Shown piece after piece: positions 8,609-16,858 of a DNA stretch of 57,445 nucleotides (the stretch's first letter is position 1; every line of letters begins with the position of its first letter). A program made the position numbers and the translations under genes. Source of the stretch: an uncultured Nitrosomonadales bacterium (lineage in GTDB: Bacteria; Pseudomonadota; Gammaproteobacteria; Burkholderiales; Gallionellaceae); the NCBI GenBank assembly GCA_903885165.1, contig CAISHO010000128.1, positions 1 to 57,445 of the forward strand. Reading direction: 5' to 3'. A model generated the notes under the pieces. That model was not told where the DNA came from, did not search any database, and saw nothing but the letters and a program-made list of their open reading frames with translations.

Positions 8609-9139
8609 ATGATCGAATCGATAAAAAAACTGAGCGCATTGCTGGCACTGGGGCTGTTTTGCATATCGTGCACCAACCAACCGGTCGAGCCTACAAAAAC
8701 CGTACTTCGGGACGGTGAATTACCCTTACCTGCCGATTACAAGACTTGGCCAAAATTTCTTGCCGATATTCAGCGCACGGACAACAAGCAGGTTCGGGAT
8801 ATCTATATCAATCCCACCGGGCACGCAGGTGTATCTGGAAAACCGTTCCCTTACGGCACTGTGATGGTCATGGAGAACTACAAGGCACACCTTAACGCAG
8901 AGGGCGCGGTTCAGCTCAAGGATGGATTGGCGGCGATCTTTGTGATGGGGAAAGGCGAAAAGTGGGGCGCTGATGTGAGCGAAAATCTGGCTACGGGAGA
9001 ATGGATTTTTTCCGCTTACAAACCGGATGGAAGTAAGAGCGATGTGGATTTAAAGACTTGCCGTGCCTGTCATGCACCGCTCAAGACGAAAGATTTCGTA
9101 CACCGGTTTGACGAATACTTTGCCCAGCGGACCCGCTGA
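8609..9139 (+). CDS. cytochrome P460 family lipoprotein
   Basis: Periplasmic haem protein of the cytochrome P460/c'-beta group; characterised members oxidise hydroxylamine or bind nitric oxide. The 176-residue product starts MIESIKKLSALLALGLFCIS with the lipobox ISC, so it should be membrane-tethered. The single haem-binding motif CRACH is near the C-terminus (about residue 152), as in the family. The block PFPYGTVMVMENYKAHL contains a lysine in the region where P460 proteins form the lysine-haem cross-link; whether it is the cross-linking lysine cannot be decided without alignment. The later GEWIFSAYKPDG fits the family beta-sheet. I chose the ATG at 8609 because it gives a clean signal sequence; GGGGGAAA lies just upstream. 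No hydroxylamine or nitrite genes adjoin it, so a role in NO or hydroxylamine detoxification is only an inference. Confidence 0.87.
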   Translation: MIESIKKLSALLALGLFCISCTNQPVEPTKTVLRDGELPLPADYKTWPKFLADIQRTDNKQVRDIYINPTGHAGVSGKPFPYGTVMVMENYKAHLNAEGAVQLKDGLAAIFVMGKGEKWGADVSENLATGEWIFSAYKPDGSKSDVDLKTCRACHAPLKTKDFVHRFDEYFAQRTR

Positions 9140-9690
9140 GTTTCCATAACCCCGCCGGTCTTTAGGATGGCAGAAAAGCGTAGTTCCTGAGCAATGATTG
9201 ATTCAGTCAGTGACGAGTCTTTTGCTTTTTTTTTAACCGGATCTCCTGCATGGAAAGGTGCGATGCCGCTGGTGCGGAAGCGCTTTTCTGCCAGGCGATA
9301 CAGCAAAGTATTTGCCAGGTTGTCGCGACAGACTTTGTAGCCAGCTGAACGGATTTTGAAGCAGAGAATAGCCAGTAAGGCGGATTGAACACATCTACAA
9401 ACTGGAAAAAAATGGAACGGATGAAGCTCTTGAGCTGAATCCGGCTTTTTATAACGAGAAACCACCTGAATTCCCAGCAGCCGGATAACGGGTTTTTCAG
9501 TGCCTTCGATCCGGTAAAGGGTTTCCGTTTCTAGCGCCAGCGCTTGCATTTGTAGCGCGAAATCAGGGTTGCCGGCGACCGTGAAAAGTTGAAATTGGTT
9601 CATGTACAGGCGAGTGCCGTCGGAACTGGCCCGAATCTGACTCATTGGATCCGGAATTTCACTGCAATGCATGCGCTCAATCTGCGCCAT
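9070..9690 (-). CDS. doubtful 206-residue ORF in the stretch between P460 and mqo
   Basis: This is the only long open frame in the roughly 630 bases separating the convergent P460 and mqo genes. The first 65 residues (from MAQIERMHCSEI to GIQVVSRYKK) read like a folded domain, but the rest has an odd composition. The last 23 codons run backwards through the 3' end of the P460 gene, which is unusual for a real gene. I recognise no family. It may be a degraded gene whose original stop was lost, or a chance frame. On the plus strand a 48-codon frame from 9194 is also open and equally unconvincing. No terminator hairpin is evident here. Confidence 0.25.
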   Translation of the reverse strand: MAQIERMHCSEIPDPMSQIRASSDGTRLYMNQFQLFTVAGNPDFALQMQALALETETLYRIEGTEKPVIRLLGIQVVSRYKKPDSAQELHPFHFFPVCRCVQSALLAILCFKIRSAGYKVCRDNLANTLLYRLAEKRFRTSGIAPFHAGDPVKKKAKDSSLTESIIAQELRFSAILKTGGVMETQRVRWAKYSSNRCTKSFVLSGA

Positions 9691-9767
9691 AGAGACGATG
9701 GGGGCGAGCGCAGATCAGCCAAAACGGGTGGTGTTATCCCAACATGCATAGACGCCACCCCCCAGGC

Positions 9768-11285
9768 TTAGCGGCGCTTCTTGCTGCCGGCTTTGCCTTC
9801 CCTGTGCTCCAAGCCTAGCGTATCGAGTGTTCTTTCACGCACCGCATGCAGCAATTCTTCGTTTTCATCCAGCGATTGACCATAAGACGGGATCATTACC
9901 TTCAATTTTTGCTGCCAGTCATCGCTCTTGACCCGCTCAGAAAAACAGCGTTCGATGACTTCAATCATCGCCTGTACCGAAGTTGACGCACCCGGAGAGG
10001 CGCCCAGTAAGGAGGCTAGCGTACCATCCCCGGAGGTTACAATCTCGGTGCCAAACTCCAGTCGCCCGCCTTTTTTGTCGCAGCCCTTGATGATCTGCAC
10101 ACGTTGACCGGCTGATGCCAATTCCCAGTCTTCCTCTTTCGCGTCTAAATAGAATTCGCGCAAACTATCCACGCGCTCCTTGTGAGATTTGAACGCCTCG
10201 GTGATGAGGTAGCGGGTTAAATCGAGGTTGTCTCGGGCAACCGATAGCATGGGTTTGAGGTTGTTCGACTTGAGCGAGGAAAATAGATCCAGCACTGAGC
10301 CTTCACGTAAGAATTTGGTGGTAATGCTGGCGAATGGGCCGAACAGCAGTGCCGGTTGTCCGTCGATAATTCGGGCGTCCAGATGCGGTACCGACATCGG
10401 TGGCGCACCCATCGGTGCCTTACCGTAAACCTTGCTGGTATGGCGTTTGACGACATCTGGATTCTTGCAGATCAGCCACTGTCCGCTCACCGGGAAACCG
10501 CCATAGCCCTGACTTTCAGGTATGCCGGATTTTTGTAACAGCGGCAGCGCACCGCCGCCAGCGCCTAAAAATACGAAGCCGGCGTCTATGGTCTTGCTGT
10601 GCTCGGTGTGGTTATCCTTGATGCGCACATGCCAGCGGCTATCCGGATATTGCTTCATGCTGGTTAAACTATGAGATAACTTGAGGTCAAAGGTGGAGTG
10701 TTTGGTGAGTGCTTTGACCAGTTTTCGCGTGAGCATGCCGAAATCGACGTCCGTGCCATGTTTGACCTGGGTGGCGGCGACCGCCTGCGATGATTTTCGA
10801 TGTTGCATGACCAGAGGCATCCATTCTTTCAGTACGGCATGGTCTTCGCTGTACTCCATTTCTTCGAACAAATGATGTTCGCGCAGCGCTTCATAGCGTT
10901 TGCGCAGAAAGGTCACGTTGTCTTTTCCCCAGACAAAACTTTGATGAAAAATCGGATTGATGAATCTTTCTGGTGTCGGCAATACGCCGGTTTCGACCAA
11001 ATGGGACCAAAATTGTAAAGAAACTTCATACGCCGCGTTGATAGCTAGCGCACGATCAATGCTGACGCTGCCGTCTGCTTGTTGGGTGGTGTAGTTGAGT
11101 TCGCAGTACCCGGCATGTCCGGTTCCTGCGTTATTGAGTGCATGTGAACTTTCGTGCGCCACCGAAGCCAAGCGCTCGACCATCATAATTTTCAACGAAG
11201 GATCCAGTATCGCCAACAATTTACCGAGCGTGGCGCTCATCACACCCGCGCCCACCAGCAATACATCCACTTTTTTAATCGCCAT
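9768..11285 (-). CDS. mqo: malate:quinone oxidoreductase
   Basis: Membrane-associated FAD enzyme that oxidises malate to oxaloacetate and passes electrons to the quinone pool, replacing or supplementing NAD-dependent malate dehydrogenase. The 505-residue product begins MAIKKVDVLLVGAGVMSATLG, the FAD-binding Rossmann motif typical of Mqo. It is followed by ERLASVAHESSHALNNAGTGH and HAGYCELNYT, diagnostic for the family, and later by GFPVSGQWLICKNP and LLGASPGASTSVQAM near the end. I chose the ATG at 11285 (GGGGCGGAA upstream) over an in-frame start 27 codons earlier. A sigma70-like promoter lies about 95 bases upstream. A flavin reductase gene lies further upstream on the same strand. Confidence 0.96.
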   Translation of the reverse strand: MAIKKVDVLLVGAGVMSATLGKLLAILDPSLKIMMVERLASVAHESSHALNNAGTGHAGYCELNYTTQQADGSVSIDRALAINAAYEVSLQFWSHLVETGVLPTPERFINPIFHQSFVWGKDNVTFLRKRYEALREHHLFEEMEYSEDHAVLKEWMPLVMQHRKSSQAVAATQVKHGTDVDFGMLTRKLVKALTKHSTFDLKLSHSLTSMKQYPDSRWHVRIKDNHTEHSKTIDAGFVFLGAGGGALPLLQKSGIPESQGYGGFPVSGQWLICKNPDVVKRHTSKVYGKAPMGAPPMSVPHLDARIIDGQPALLFGPFASITTKFLREGSVLDLFSSLKSNNLKPMLSVARDNLDLTRYLITEAFKSHKERVDSLREFYLDAKEEDWELASAGQRVQIIKGCDKKGGRLEFGTEIVTSGDGTLASLLGASPGASTSVQAMIEVIERCFSERVKSDDWQQKLKVMIPSYGQSLDENEELLHAVRERTLDTLGLEHREGKAGSKKRR

Positions 11286-11377
11286 TTCCGCCCCTGTTAG
11301 AGTCCGACGTCGCTCGGAGATAATCCCGCTATTCGTCGTAATAAATGCGCTGAGTGTAAATATCAACGGCGCGTGTG

Positions 11378-11406
11378 ATTATAATCGCACCCTATAGATT
11401 TGTGAC
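11378..11406 (-). promoter_or_regulatory. candidate sigma70 promoter for mqo
   Basis: Read on the minus strand, GTCACA (11406-11401; four of six consensus bases) and a perfect TATAAT (11383-11378) are separated by 17 bases. Transcription would start near 11371 and leave a leader of about 85 bases before the mqo ATG. Placement in the 200-base gap between two same-strand genes, after a hairpin, fits an independent mqo promoter. Confidence 0.5.
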
Positions 11407-11448
11407 GAATCTATTAAAAAGTTTACCTGGAGAATGAAGCGATGCCGT

Positions 11449-11472
11449 TACGGCAAGGCGCACCTTGCCGTA
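11449..11472 (-). terminator. perfect 10-bp hairpin after the flavin reductase gene
   Basis: TACGGCAAGG, a four-base loop, then CCTTGCCGTA form a perfect stem 12 bases past the stop of the reductase gene at 11485. There is no T-run on the minus strand, so it could be a weak or Rho-assisted terminator or an RNA-stability element rather than a classical intrinsic terminator. Confidence 0.5.
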
Positions 11473-11484
11473 TTGCAGTAATAA

Positions 11485-12501
11485 TCAGGCTGTTTTGGGC
11501 GTGAAGGTGAAGGCATCCGAGAAGAACGACTCATTCGGTAAGCGGCGTCCATTGGTGAAGTCGGTGTGGGCCGCTTCCACCACGACAGGTGCGCCGCAGG
11601 CATAGACCACATGTCCAGACAAATCGCTGTAGTCATCCATCACCGCATTGTGGACGAAGCCCGTGCGTCCTTGCCATTTATCTTCCGGTATCGCGTCAGA
11701 CAAGACAGGTGTGAATTTAATCCCTTGCGATTCCCATTGTTTAGCCATATCCAGCATATACAGATCGGAGAGTTTGCGCGCGCCCCAGTAGAAATGCATA
11801 GGGCGGGTGATGCCGATATACAGTGCGTGTTCGATGATGGCCTTGATCGGTGCGAAACCGGTGCCGCTGGCTACAAAAATGATGGGCAGATCTGAATCTT
11901 CGCGCAGGAAGAAAGTGCCCAGCGGCCCCTTGAAGCGCAGGATGTCGCGCTCTTTCATTTCCTCGAAAACGTGGTGGGTGAACTCGCCGCCGGAAATATT
12001 GCGGATGTGCAGTTCCAGGTATTCATCGTTATGTGGCGCATTCGCCAGCGAAAAACTGCGCGGCTTCTGGTCTTTTAACAGGATGTCGATGTACTGACCG
12101 GCCAGAAATTGCAAACGTTCGTTAGCGGGGAGCTTCAATTTCAAGATCATGACGTCTTCGGCTGGTTTTTCCATGCTGTGCACGCGGCAGGGCATGGTCT
12201 TAACCTGAATGTCTTTGACCGCACTCACTTCCTTACATTCGATGATCAGGTCAGATTGAGGTTTTGCGCAGCAAAACAGCGCCATACCTGAAGCTTTGTC
12301 CGCTTCGGTCAGAGCGGAGGCCTGATGTTTGCCATAATCTACCTGTCCTTGTAGGACTTTTCCTTTGCACACGCCGCAGACGCCATCGCGGCAACTATAA
12401 GGCAGTGTGTGGCCGTGTCTGAGGGCGGCTTCCAGTACGGTTTCGTTTGCTTCGATAGGGAATTGGTGGCCGCTGGGCTGTATCGTGGTTTGAAAGGTCA
12501 T
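11485..12501 (-). CDS. NAD(P)H-flavin/CDP-6-deoxyglucoseen-type reductase with N-terminal 2Fe-2S ferredoxin domain
   Basis: Electron-transfer flavoprotein with three modules. Residues 1-90 form a plant-type ferredoxin with SCRDGVCGVCKGKV plus a distal FCC cysteine for the 2Fe-2S cluster. Residues about 100-200 form an FAD-binding barrel with RSFSLANAP (the RxYS-type flavin motif). Residues about 205-338 form an NAD(P)-binding domain with VASGTGFAPIKAI and a YACGAP motif near the C-terminus. Betaproteobacterial relatives are annotated as CDP-6-deoxy-delta-3,4-glucoseen reductase or as a UbiX/UbiD-linked reductase, but the physiological partner is usually unproven. The ATG at 12501 has no clear Shine-Dalgarno; an in-frame TTG two codons earlier is an alternative. 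It is divergent from the epimerase gene at 12556, with about 55 bases between them. Confidence 0.88.
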   Translation of the reverse strand: MTFQTTIQPSGHQFPIEANETVLEAALRHGHTLPYSCRDGVCGVCKGKVLQGQVDYGKHQASALTEADKASGMALFCCAKPQSDLIIECKEVSAVKDIQVKTMPCRVHSMEKPAEDVMILKLKLPANERLQFLAGQYIDILLKDQKPRSFSLANAPHNDEYLELHIRNISGGEFTHHVFEEMKERDILRFKGPLGTFFLREDSDLPIIFVASGTGFAPIKAIIEHALYIGITRPMHFYWGARKLSDLYMLDMAKQWESQGIKFTPVLSDAIPEDKWQGRTGFVHNAVMDDYSDLSGHVVYACGAPVVVEAAHTDFTNGRRLPNESFFSDAFTFTPKTA

Positions 12502-12555
12502 GATCAAAGACTGAGTGGTTACGCGAAAGTATGAATTTTAACGCATAATTCGTCC

Positions 12556-13455
12556 ATGAAACGAATACTCATTGCAGGATGTGGTGATGTGGCACGGCGA
12601 GCCATCCCGAAACTCATTCCTCGTTATCGCGTTTATGCGCTGATACGCAATCCGTCTCATGCGGATGGCTTGCGTCAATTGGGTGCCGTGCCGGTGATGG
12701 GCGATCTGGATGACCGCGCCAGTCTGTCCCGTATCGCGGGACTGGCCGATGCGGTGCTGCACTTTGCGCCGCCTGCAAATTCACCCACACCCACCTTTAC
12801 CAAAAGGGGGGTAGGAGGGGGATTCCTCGATACGCGCACGCAGAATCTACTCGGCGCCTTGTCGCAAGGGAAACTGCCGGAACGGCTGGTTTACATCAGC
12901 ACCAGCGGCGTGTATGGCGATTGTGGCGGGGAGCGGGTTGATGAGACGCGTGCGGTGTATCCTGAGTCATCGCGCGGTAAGCTGAGAGTGGATGCCGAAC
13001 GGCAAATTCGCGCTTGGGCTAAGAGAGGCGGAGTGAACGCCAGCATTCTGCGTGTGCCGGGTATTTATGCCGAGGATCGATTGCCGCTGGCGCGTTTGCG
13101 TTCGGGTGCGCCCGCGATTATTGCGAGTGAGGATAGTTACAGTAATCACATTCACGCCGATGATCTGGCGAACATCGCGATGGCGGCGTTGCAACGGGGC
13201 AAGCCTTGCCGTATTTATCACGCCACCGATGATGATGAAATGAAGATGGGCGATTACTTCGATGCGGTGGCTAGGGCTTATGGTTTAGCGCTAGCACCCC
13301 GTATGTCGCGGGATTGCGTGCAGAAAGCCGTCTCGCCGGTGATGTGGTCGTTTATGAACGAGTCGCGCAGGTTGAGTAATCAACGCATGACGCGCGAATT
13401 GAAGGTGAAATTAACCTTTCCGACGATCGAAGATTTTTTATTTACAATCAAATAA
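12556..13455 (+). CDS. NAD(P)-dependent atypical short-chain epimerase/dehydratase family protein
   Basis: The 299-residue Rossmann protein begins MKRILIAGCGDVARRAIPKL, the dinucleotide-binding glycine motif. It has the strand-end aspartate segment VMGDLDD and the extended-SDR active-site region VYISTSGVYGDCGGERVDE with the catalytic-type Tyr, and later LRVPGIYAEDRLPLARL. It resembles the YeeZ-like 'NAD-dependent epimerase/dehydratase' proteins; the substrate is unknown. One oddity is that residues about 75-90 (SPTPTFTKRGVGGGF) are encoded by a palindromic repeat and look like an in-frame insertion between HFAPPAN and DTRTQNLL. A strong terminator follows. The ATG has no clear ribosome-binding site but fits the fold start exactly. 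Confidence 0.85.
   Translation: MKRILIAGCGDVARRAIPKLIPRYRVYALIRNPSHADGLRQLGAVPVMGDLDDRASLSRIAGLADAVLHFAPPANSPTPTFTKRGVGGGFLDTRTQNLLGALSQGKLPERLVYISTSGVYGDCGGERVDETRAVYPESSRGKLRVDAERQIRAWAKRGGVNASILRVPGIYAEDRLPLARLRSGAPAIIASEDSYSNHIHADDLANIAMAALQRGKPCRIYHATDDDEMKMGDYFDAVARAYGLALAPRMSRDCVQKAVSPVMWSFMNESRRLSNQRMTRELKVKLTFPTIEDFLFTIK
12788..12824 (-). repeat. miniature palindromic repeat inserted in frame in the epimerase gene
   Basis: Read on the minus strand, this copy begins AATCCCCCTCCTACCCCCC and continues TTTTGGTAAAGGTGGG, so a C-run and a G-run flank a short centre. It closely resembles a second copy at 33831-33867 in the opposite orientation relative to its host gene. Both copies sit inside reading frames and keep them open. 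Confidence 0.6.
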
Positions 13456-13458
13456 ATG

Positions 13459-13487
13459 CAAAAAACCGGATCGCTCCGGCTTTTTTA
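13459..13487 (+). terminator. intrinsic terminator after the epimerase gene
   Basis: An A-run, the GC stem CCGGA-TCGC-TCCGG and a run of six T begin four bases after the stop codon at 13455. It is A-run/T-run symmetrical, so it could also act on the minus strand. Confidence 0.85.
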
Positions 13488-13492
13488 ACGAT

Positions 13493-13564
13493 TGTCATTG
13501 CGAACGGAGTGATGCAATCCAGAATTCGTTACAAAGACTGGATCCCCGCCTGCGCGGGGATGAC
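13493..13564. repeat. 72-bp dispersed-type intergenic repeat with terminal inverted repeats
   Basis: The element opens TGTCATTGCGAACGGAG and closes with the hairpin ATCCCCGCCTGCGCGGGGAT followed by GACA. The outer bases TGTCAT/ATGACA are inverted, and an inner pair TCCAG/CTGGA is also inverted around the centre. Both halves resemble short palindromic repeats that are scattered in many proteobacterial genomes (established knowledge, from memory). It fills the gap between the epimerase terminator and the htpG stop codon. It has no coding capacity. Confidence 0.7.
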
Positions 13565-13573
13565 ACTAGCGTG

Positions 13574-15472
13574 TCAGCTTGCGCGCATCTCCAGCATCAG
13601 ATGGTTGATGCGTTTGACGAAGCCGGCAGGATCGTCCAGTTGTCCGCCTTCGGCCAGCAAAGCCTGATCGAATAACACCGCAGCCCAGTCATCAAAATGT
13701 AGTGATTCGGCTTTGAGGCGGATCACCACCGGATGCTGTGGATTTATTTCCAGGATAGGCTTGGACTCGGGAACCTTTTGACCTGCCGCTTTCAACATAC
13801 GCGCCATATTGCCGCTCATGTCATCTTCGTCGGCGACCAGGCAGGCCGGTGAATCCGTCAGGCGATGGGTGACGCGCACTTCCTTGACGCGACCTGCGAG
13901 GGCGGCTTCAATCTTGCCGGTCAGTTCCTTGTGTTCAGTGGCTTGTTTTTCCTGATCTTGCTTCTCGGCTTCATCTTCTAACGCGCCCAGATCCAGACCG
14001 CCCTTGGCGACCGATACCAGTGTCTTTTCCTTGAATTCGGTCAAAGAGCCGACTACCCATTCGTCCACGCGGGCCGAGAGCAGCAACACTTCGATGCCCT
14101 TCTTGCGGAATACTTCCAGATGCGGGCTGTTTTTCGCCGCATTGAAGGTGTCAGCGGTGATGTAGTAAATCTTGTCCTGACCTTCCTTCATACGGCCGAT
14201 GTAATCAGTCAGCGAGACGGTTTCATCAGGCGTGTCGGAAAGGGTCGAGGCGAAGCGCAACAGACCTGCGATGCGATCCTTGTTGGCGAAATCCTGTCCC
14301 GCGCCTTCCTTGATGACCTGACCGAACTGGCCCCAGAAAGTGGTGAATTTTTCTGCATCATTGGCGGCCAGATCTTCCAGCAGGCCCAATACCTTCTTGG
14401 TGCAACCCTCGCGGATCGCCTTGATGTCCTTGGATTCCTGCAGAATCTCGCGTGAAACGTTGAGCGGCAGATTGTTCGAGTCAACGATACCGCGTACGAA
14501 ACGCAGATAGGTCGGCAGGAGTTGCTCCGCATCGTCCATGATGAATACGCGTTTTACATACAGCTTGATGCCGTGCTGGGCGTTGTGATCCCACATGTCA
14601 AACGGGGCGCGGGATGGAACGTACAGCAGTTGCGTGTATTCCTGACGACCTTCGACGCGCGCATGAGTCCATGCCAGCGGATCTTCATAGTCGTGACCGA
14701 CGTGTTTGTAGAATGCCTTGTACTCGTCTTCGGTAATCTCGTTCTTGGAACGCGCCCACAAGGCGGAAGCCTGATTGACGGTTTCATCCTCATCGGTGAT
14801 GACCTGTGCGCTGTCTTTCCATTCTTCCTTCTTCATCACGATCGGTTGAACGATGTGATCGGAATACTTGCGGATGATGGAACGCAGCTTGTGACCGGCT
14901 AACAGATCGTCCTGATCGTCGCGCAGATGCAATGTGATGGAAGTGCCGCGTGTGGCTTTTTCAACCATCTCGATGACGAATTCGCCACCGCCGTCCGATT
15001 CCCAGCATACGCCCTGGTCGGTATTTTCACCGGCACGGCGGGTGGTGACCACGACTTTGTCAGCGACGATAAAGGCGGAATAGAAACCAACACCGAACTG
15101 ACCGATCAGCCCTGCATCTTTTTGCTGGTCGCCGGAGAGCTTGGAGAAAAATTCGCGCGTGCCTGACTTGGCGATGGTGCCCAGATTGTTGATGACTTCA
15201 TCGCGGCTCATACCGATGCCGTTATCGCTGATGGTCAGGGTGCGCGCTTCCTTGTCGTAACCGATGCTAATTTGCAGATCGGAGTCGTTTTCGAACATCG
15301 CATCGTTGTGCAGCGCTTCGAAGCGCAGCTTGTCGCAGGCGTCCGATGCGTTGGAGACCAGTTCGCGCAGGAAAATCTCGCGGTTGGAGTACAAAGAGTG
15401 AATCATCAATTGCAGAAGCTGTTTTACTTCTGTCTGAAATCCCATCGTTTCGCGATTAGTGCTTGCAGTCAT
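13574..15472 (-). CDS. htpG: molecular chaperone HtpG (Hsp90)
   Basis: ATP-dependent cytosolic chaperone dimer that helps client proteins fold and works with DnaK. The 632-residue product has the N-terminal GHKL ATPase domain with [20 protein letters not shown], the Hsp90 signature [24 protein letters not shown] and [11 protein letters not shown]. The middle domain has the catalytic-loop arginine region ([14 protein letters not shown]), and a C-terminal dimerisation domain follows. The length is normal and there is no C-terminal MEEVD, as expected in bacteria. It is transcribed alone, divergent from the UbiH-family gene. I see no sigma32 promoter with certainty upstream of 15472. Confidence 0.98.
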   Translation of the reverse strand: MTASTNRETMGFQTEVKQLLQLMIHSLYSNREIFLRELVSNASDACDKLRFEALHNDAMFENDSDLQISIGYDKEARTLTISDNGIGMSRDEVINNLGTIAKSGTREFFSKLSGDQQKDAGLIGQFGVGFYSAFIVADKVVVTTRRAGENTDQGVCWESDGGGEFVIEMVEKATRGTSITLHLRDDQDDLLAGHKLRSIIRKYSDHIVQPIVMKKEEWKDSAQVITDEDETVNQASALWARSKNEITEDEYKAFYKHVGHDYEDPLAWTHARVEGRQEYTQLLYVPSRAPFDMWDHNAQHGIKLYVKRVFIMDDAEQLLPTYLRFVRGIVDSNNLPLNVSREILQESKDIKAIREGCTKKVLGLLEDLAANDAEKFTTFWGQFGQVIKEGAGQDFANKDRIAGLLRFASTLSDTPDETVSLTDYIGRMKEGQDKIYYITADTFNAAKNSPHLEVFRKKGIEVLLLSARVDEWVVGSLTEFKEKTLVSVAKGGLDLGALEDEAEKQDQEKQATEHKELTGKIEAALAGRVKEVRVTHRLTDSPACLVADEDDMSGNMARMLKAAGQKVPESKPILEINPQHPVVIRLKAESLHFDDWAAVLFDQALLAEGGQLDDPAGFVKRINHLMLEMRAS

Positions 15473-15614
15473 AGCAGTCCTTTAGTGTTAGAAGAAAGTG
15501 ACGAACAAGGTGGGGCGCATTTGCCCGATTTCAAGTCCCCCGCAGCGACTGCGATGCGAACAGGGACGTGCTACACTTCTGTTGCGGGGACAGATCCCCC
15601 ATTTCAGGACAGCC

Positions 15615-16790
15615 ATGACATCCAATCAATCTGAGAATTTATACGATATCGCCATTATCGGCGGTGGACCTGTGGGCAGTGCGCTGGCGCTGGCTTTGAA
15701 AAACAGTAAATTGAAGGTCTGCGTGATCGAAGCCAGGCAGGCAGATCTGCCTAGTGCTGATGCGCGTGCGCTCGCTCTATCTTGCGGCAGCCGATTGTTG
15801 CTCGAGCGTCTGGGTGTCTGGCATCAGATGCAGGACGTGTCTGCGATCCGCACCATCCACATCTCACAAAAACAAAGTTTCGGCCGTGCCGTGTTGCGCG
15901 CGACAGAAATGAAGGTGCCGGAATTAGGTTACGTGTTGCCTTATCCGGTGTTGCAGGACGCATTGACCAACGCGCTGAAGAAGAGCACGGTGACCACCAT
16001 TTATGGTGCGAACGTCACGCAGTTGGCCGGTGAGTCCGAGTACGCCGTGATCGCTTATCAGCAAAATGATGTGGAGCACACGCTGCACGCGCGGCTGGCG
16101 GTGGTCTCGGACGGAGGAAAACTGCTGGTACAGCAATTCCCACCCTCGTATCACGATTACGGACAGAGCGCGCTGATCACTCATGTGACGTGTGCAGCCC
16201 CCAGAGCCGATACCGCCTTCGAGCGTTTCACCCCGCAAGGCCCGGTGGCGCTGCTGCCCTACAAGGATGGCTATGAAATCGTCTGGACTGCGCCGCATGA
16301 ACGCGCAGCGGAAATGCTGGGCTGGAATGATGCGCAATTTTTATCCGAGCTGCATCAGCACTTCGGTGATCGTGTCGGTGAGTTTTTAACGGTAGGCACG
16401 CGCACCTGTTATCCGCTGGGACTTAAAAAAGCACCTGACCAATCCCCGATGCCGCATACCGTGCTGCTCGGCAATGCCGCACAAACCATGCATCCGGTGG
16501 CAGGACAAGGCTTTAATCTGGGGCTGCGCGATGCGTGGGATTTGGCGCAAGTCATACTGGATAGTCAGTTAGAAGCGCTCGGTACGGAAGAGATGCTGAC
16601 CAGTTATTGCAGCCGTCGCCGTCTGGATCGTGAAGCGGGCATCCGTTTTACCGACAGTCTGGTGCGTTTATTCTCCAACGATTTGCCTGTGGTCGGTGCC
16701 GCCCGTGCCGCAACGCTCACCGCGCTGGACTGTTTGCCATTCGCCAAGCGCTTTGTCGCCAAACGCATGATGTTCGGTGCGAACGGCTAG
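15615..16790 (+). CDS. FAD-dependent ubiquinone biosynthesis hydroxylase (UbiH/UbiF/Coq6 family)
   Basis: Aromatic-ring monooxygenase that adds one hydroxyl during ubiquinone synthesis. The 391-residue product has the N-terminal FAD motif YDIAIIGGGPVGSALALAL (about residues 10-28), a central substrate domain, and the C-terminal FAD motif GNAAQTMHPVAGQGFNLGLRD (about residues 285-305) diagnostic of the UbiH/UbiF/VisC group. Paralogues UbiH, UbiF, UbiI and UbiM cannot be separated reliably by eye, so I give no symbol. I chose the ATG at 15615 because an upstream in-frame start would add 39 residues of non-conserved, intergenic-looking sequence; CAGGA lies upstream. It is divergent from htpG and followed by lpxC. 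Confidence 0.92.
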   Translation: MTSNQSENLYDIAIIGGGPVGSALALALKNSKLKVCVIEARQADLPSADARALALSCGSRLLLERLGVWHQMQDVSAIRTIHISQKQSFGRAVLRATEMKVPELGYVLPYPVLQDALTNALKKSTVTTIYGANVTQLAGESEYAVIAYQQNDVEHTLHARLAVVSDGGKLLVQQFPPSYHDYGQSALITHVTCAAPRADTAFERFTPQGPVALLPYKDGYEIVWTAPHERAAEMLGWNDAQFLSELHQHFGDRVGEFLTVGTRTCYPLGLKKAPDQSPMPHTVLLGNAAQTMHPVAGQGFNLGLRDAWDLAQVILDSQLEALGTEEMLTSYCSRRRLDREAGIRFTDSLVRLFSNDLPVVGAARAATLTALDCLPFAKRFVAKRMMFGANG

Positions 16791-16793
16791 CGT

Positions 16794-16823
16794 TTGAATT
16801 AAATGTCTGCGGGACGCTATGTT
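16794..16823 (+). promoter_or_regulatory. weak candidate promoter for lpxC
   Basis: TTGAAT (16794-16799) and TATGTT (16818-16823) are spaced 18 bases apart, directly after the UbiH-family stop. The match is only partial. Confidence 0.3.
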
Positions 16824-16858
16824 AGAATCGTGCCATGATACTGCCTTCTAAAAAACCG

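Noticed and set aside
9194-9340. 48-codon plus-strand frame between P460 and mqo
   Set aside because: No ribosome-binding site, no recognisable domain, and it conflicts with the longer minus-strand frame; neither is convincing.
13493-13564. Possible CRISPR or rho-independent terminator of htpG
   Set aside because: There is only one unit with no regularly spaced copies, and no T-run follows the hairpin on the htpG strand.
15498-15614. Upstream start for the UbiH-family protein
   Set aside because: Thirty-nine extra residues would precede the FAD motif, which normally lies within the first ten residues.
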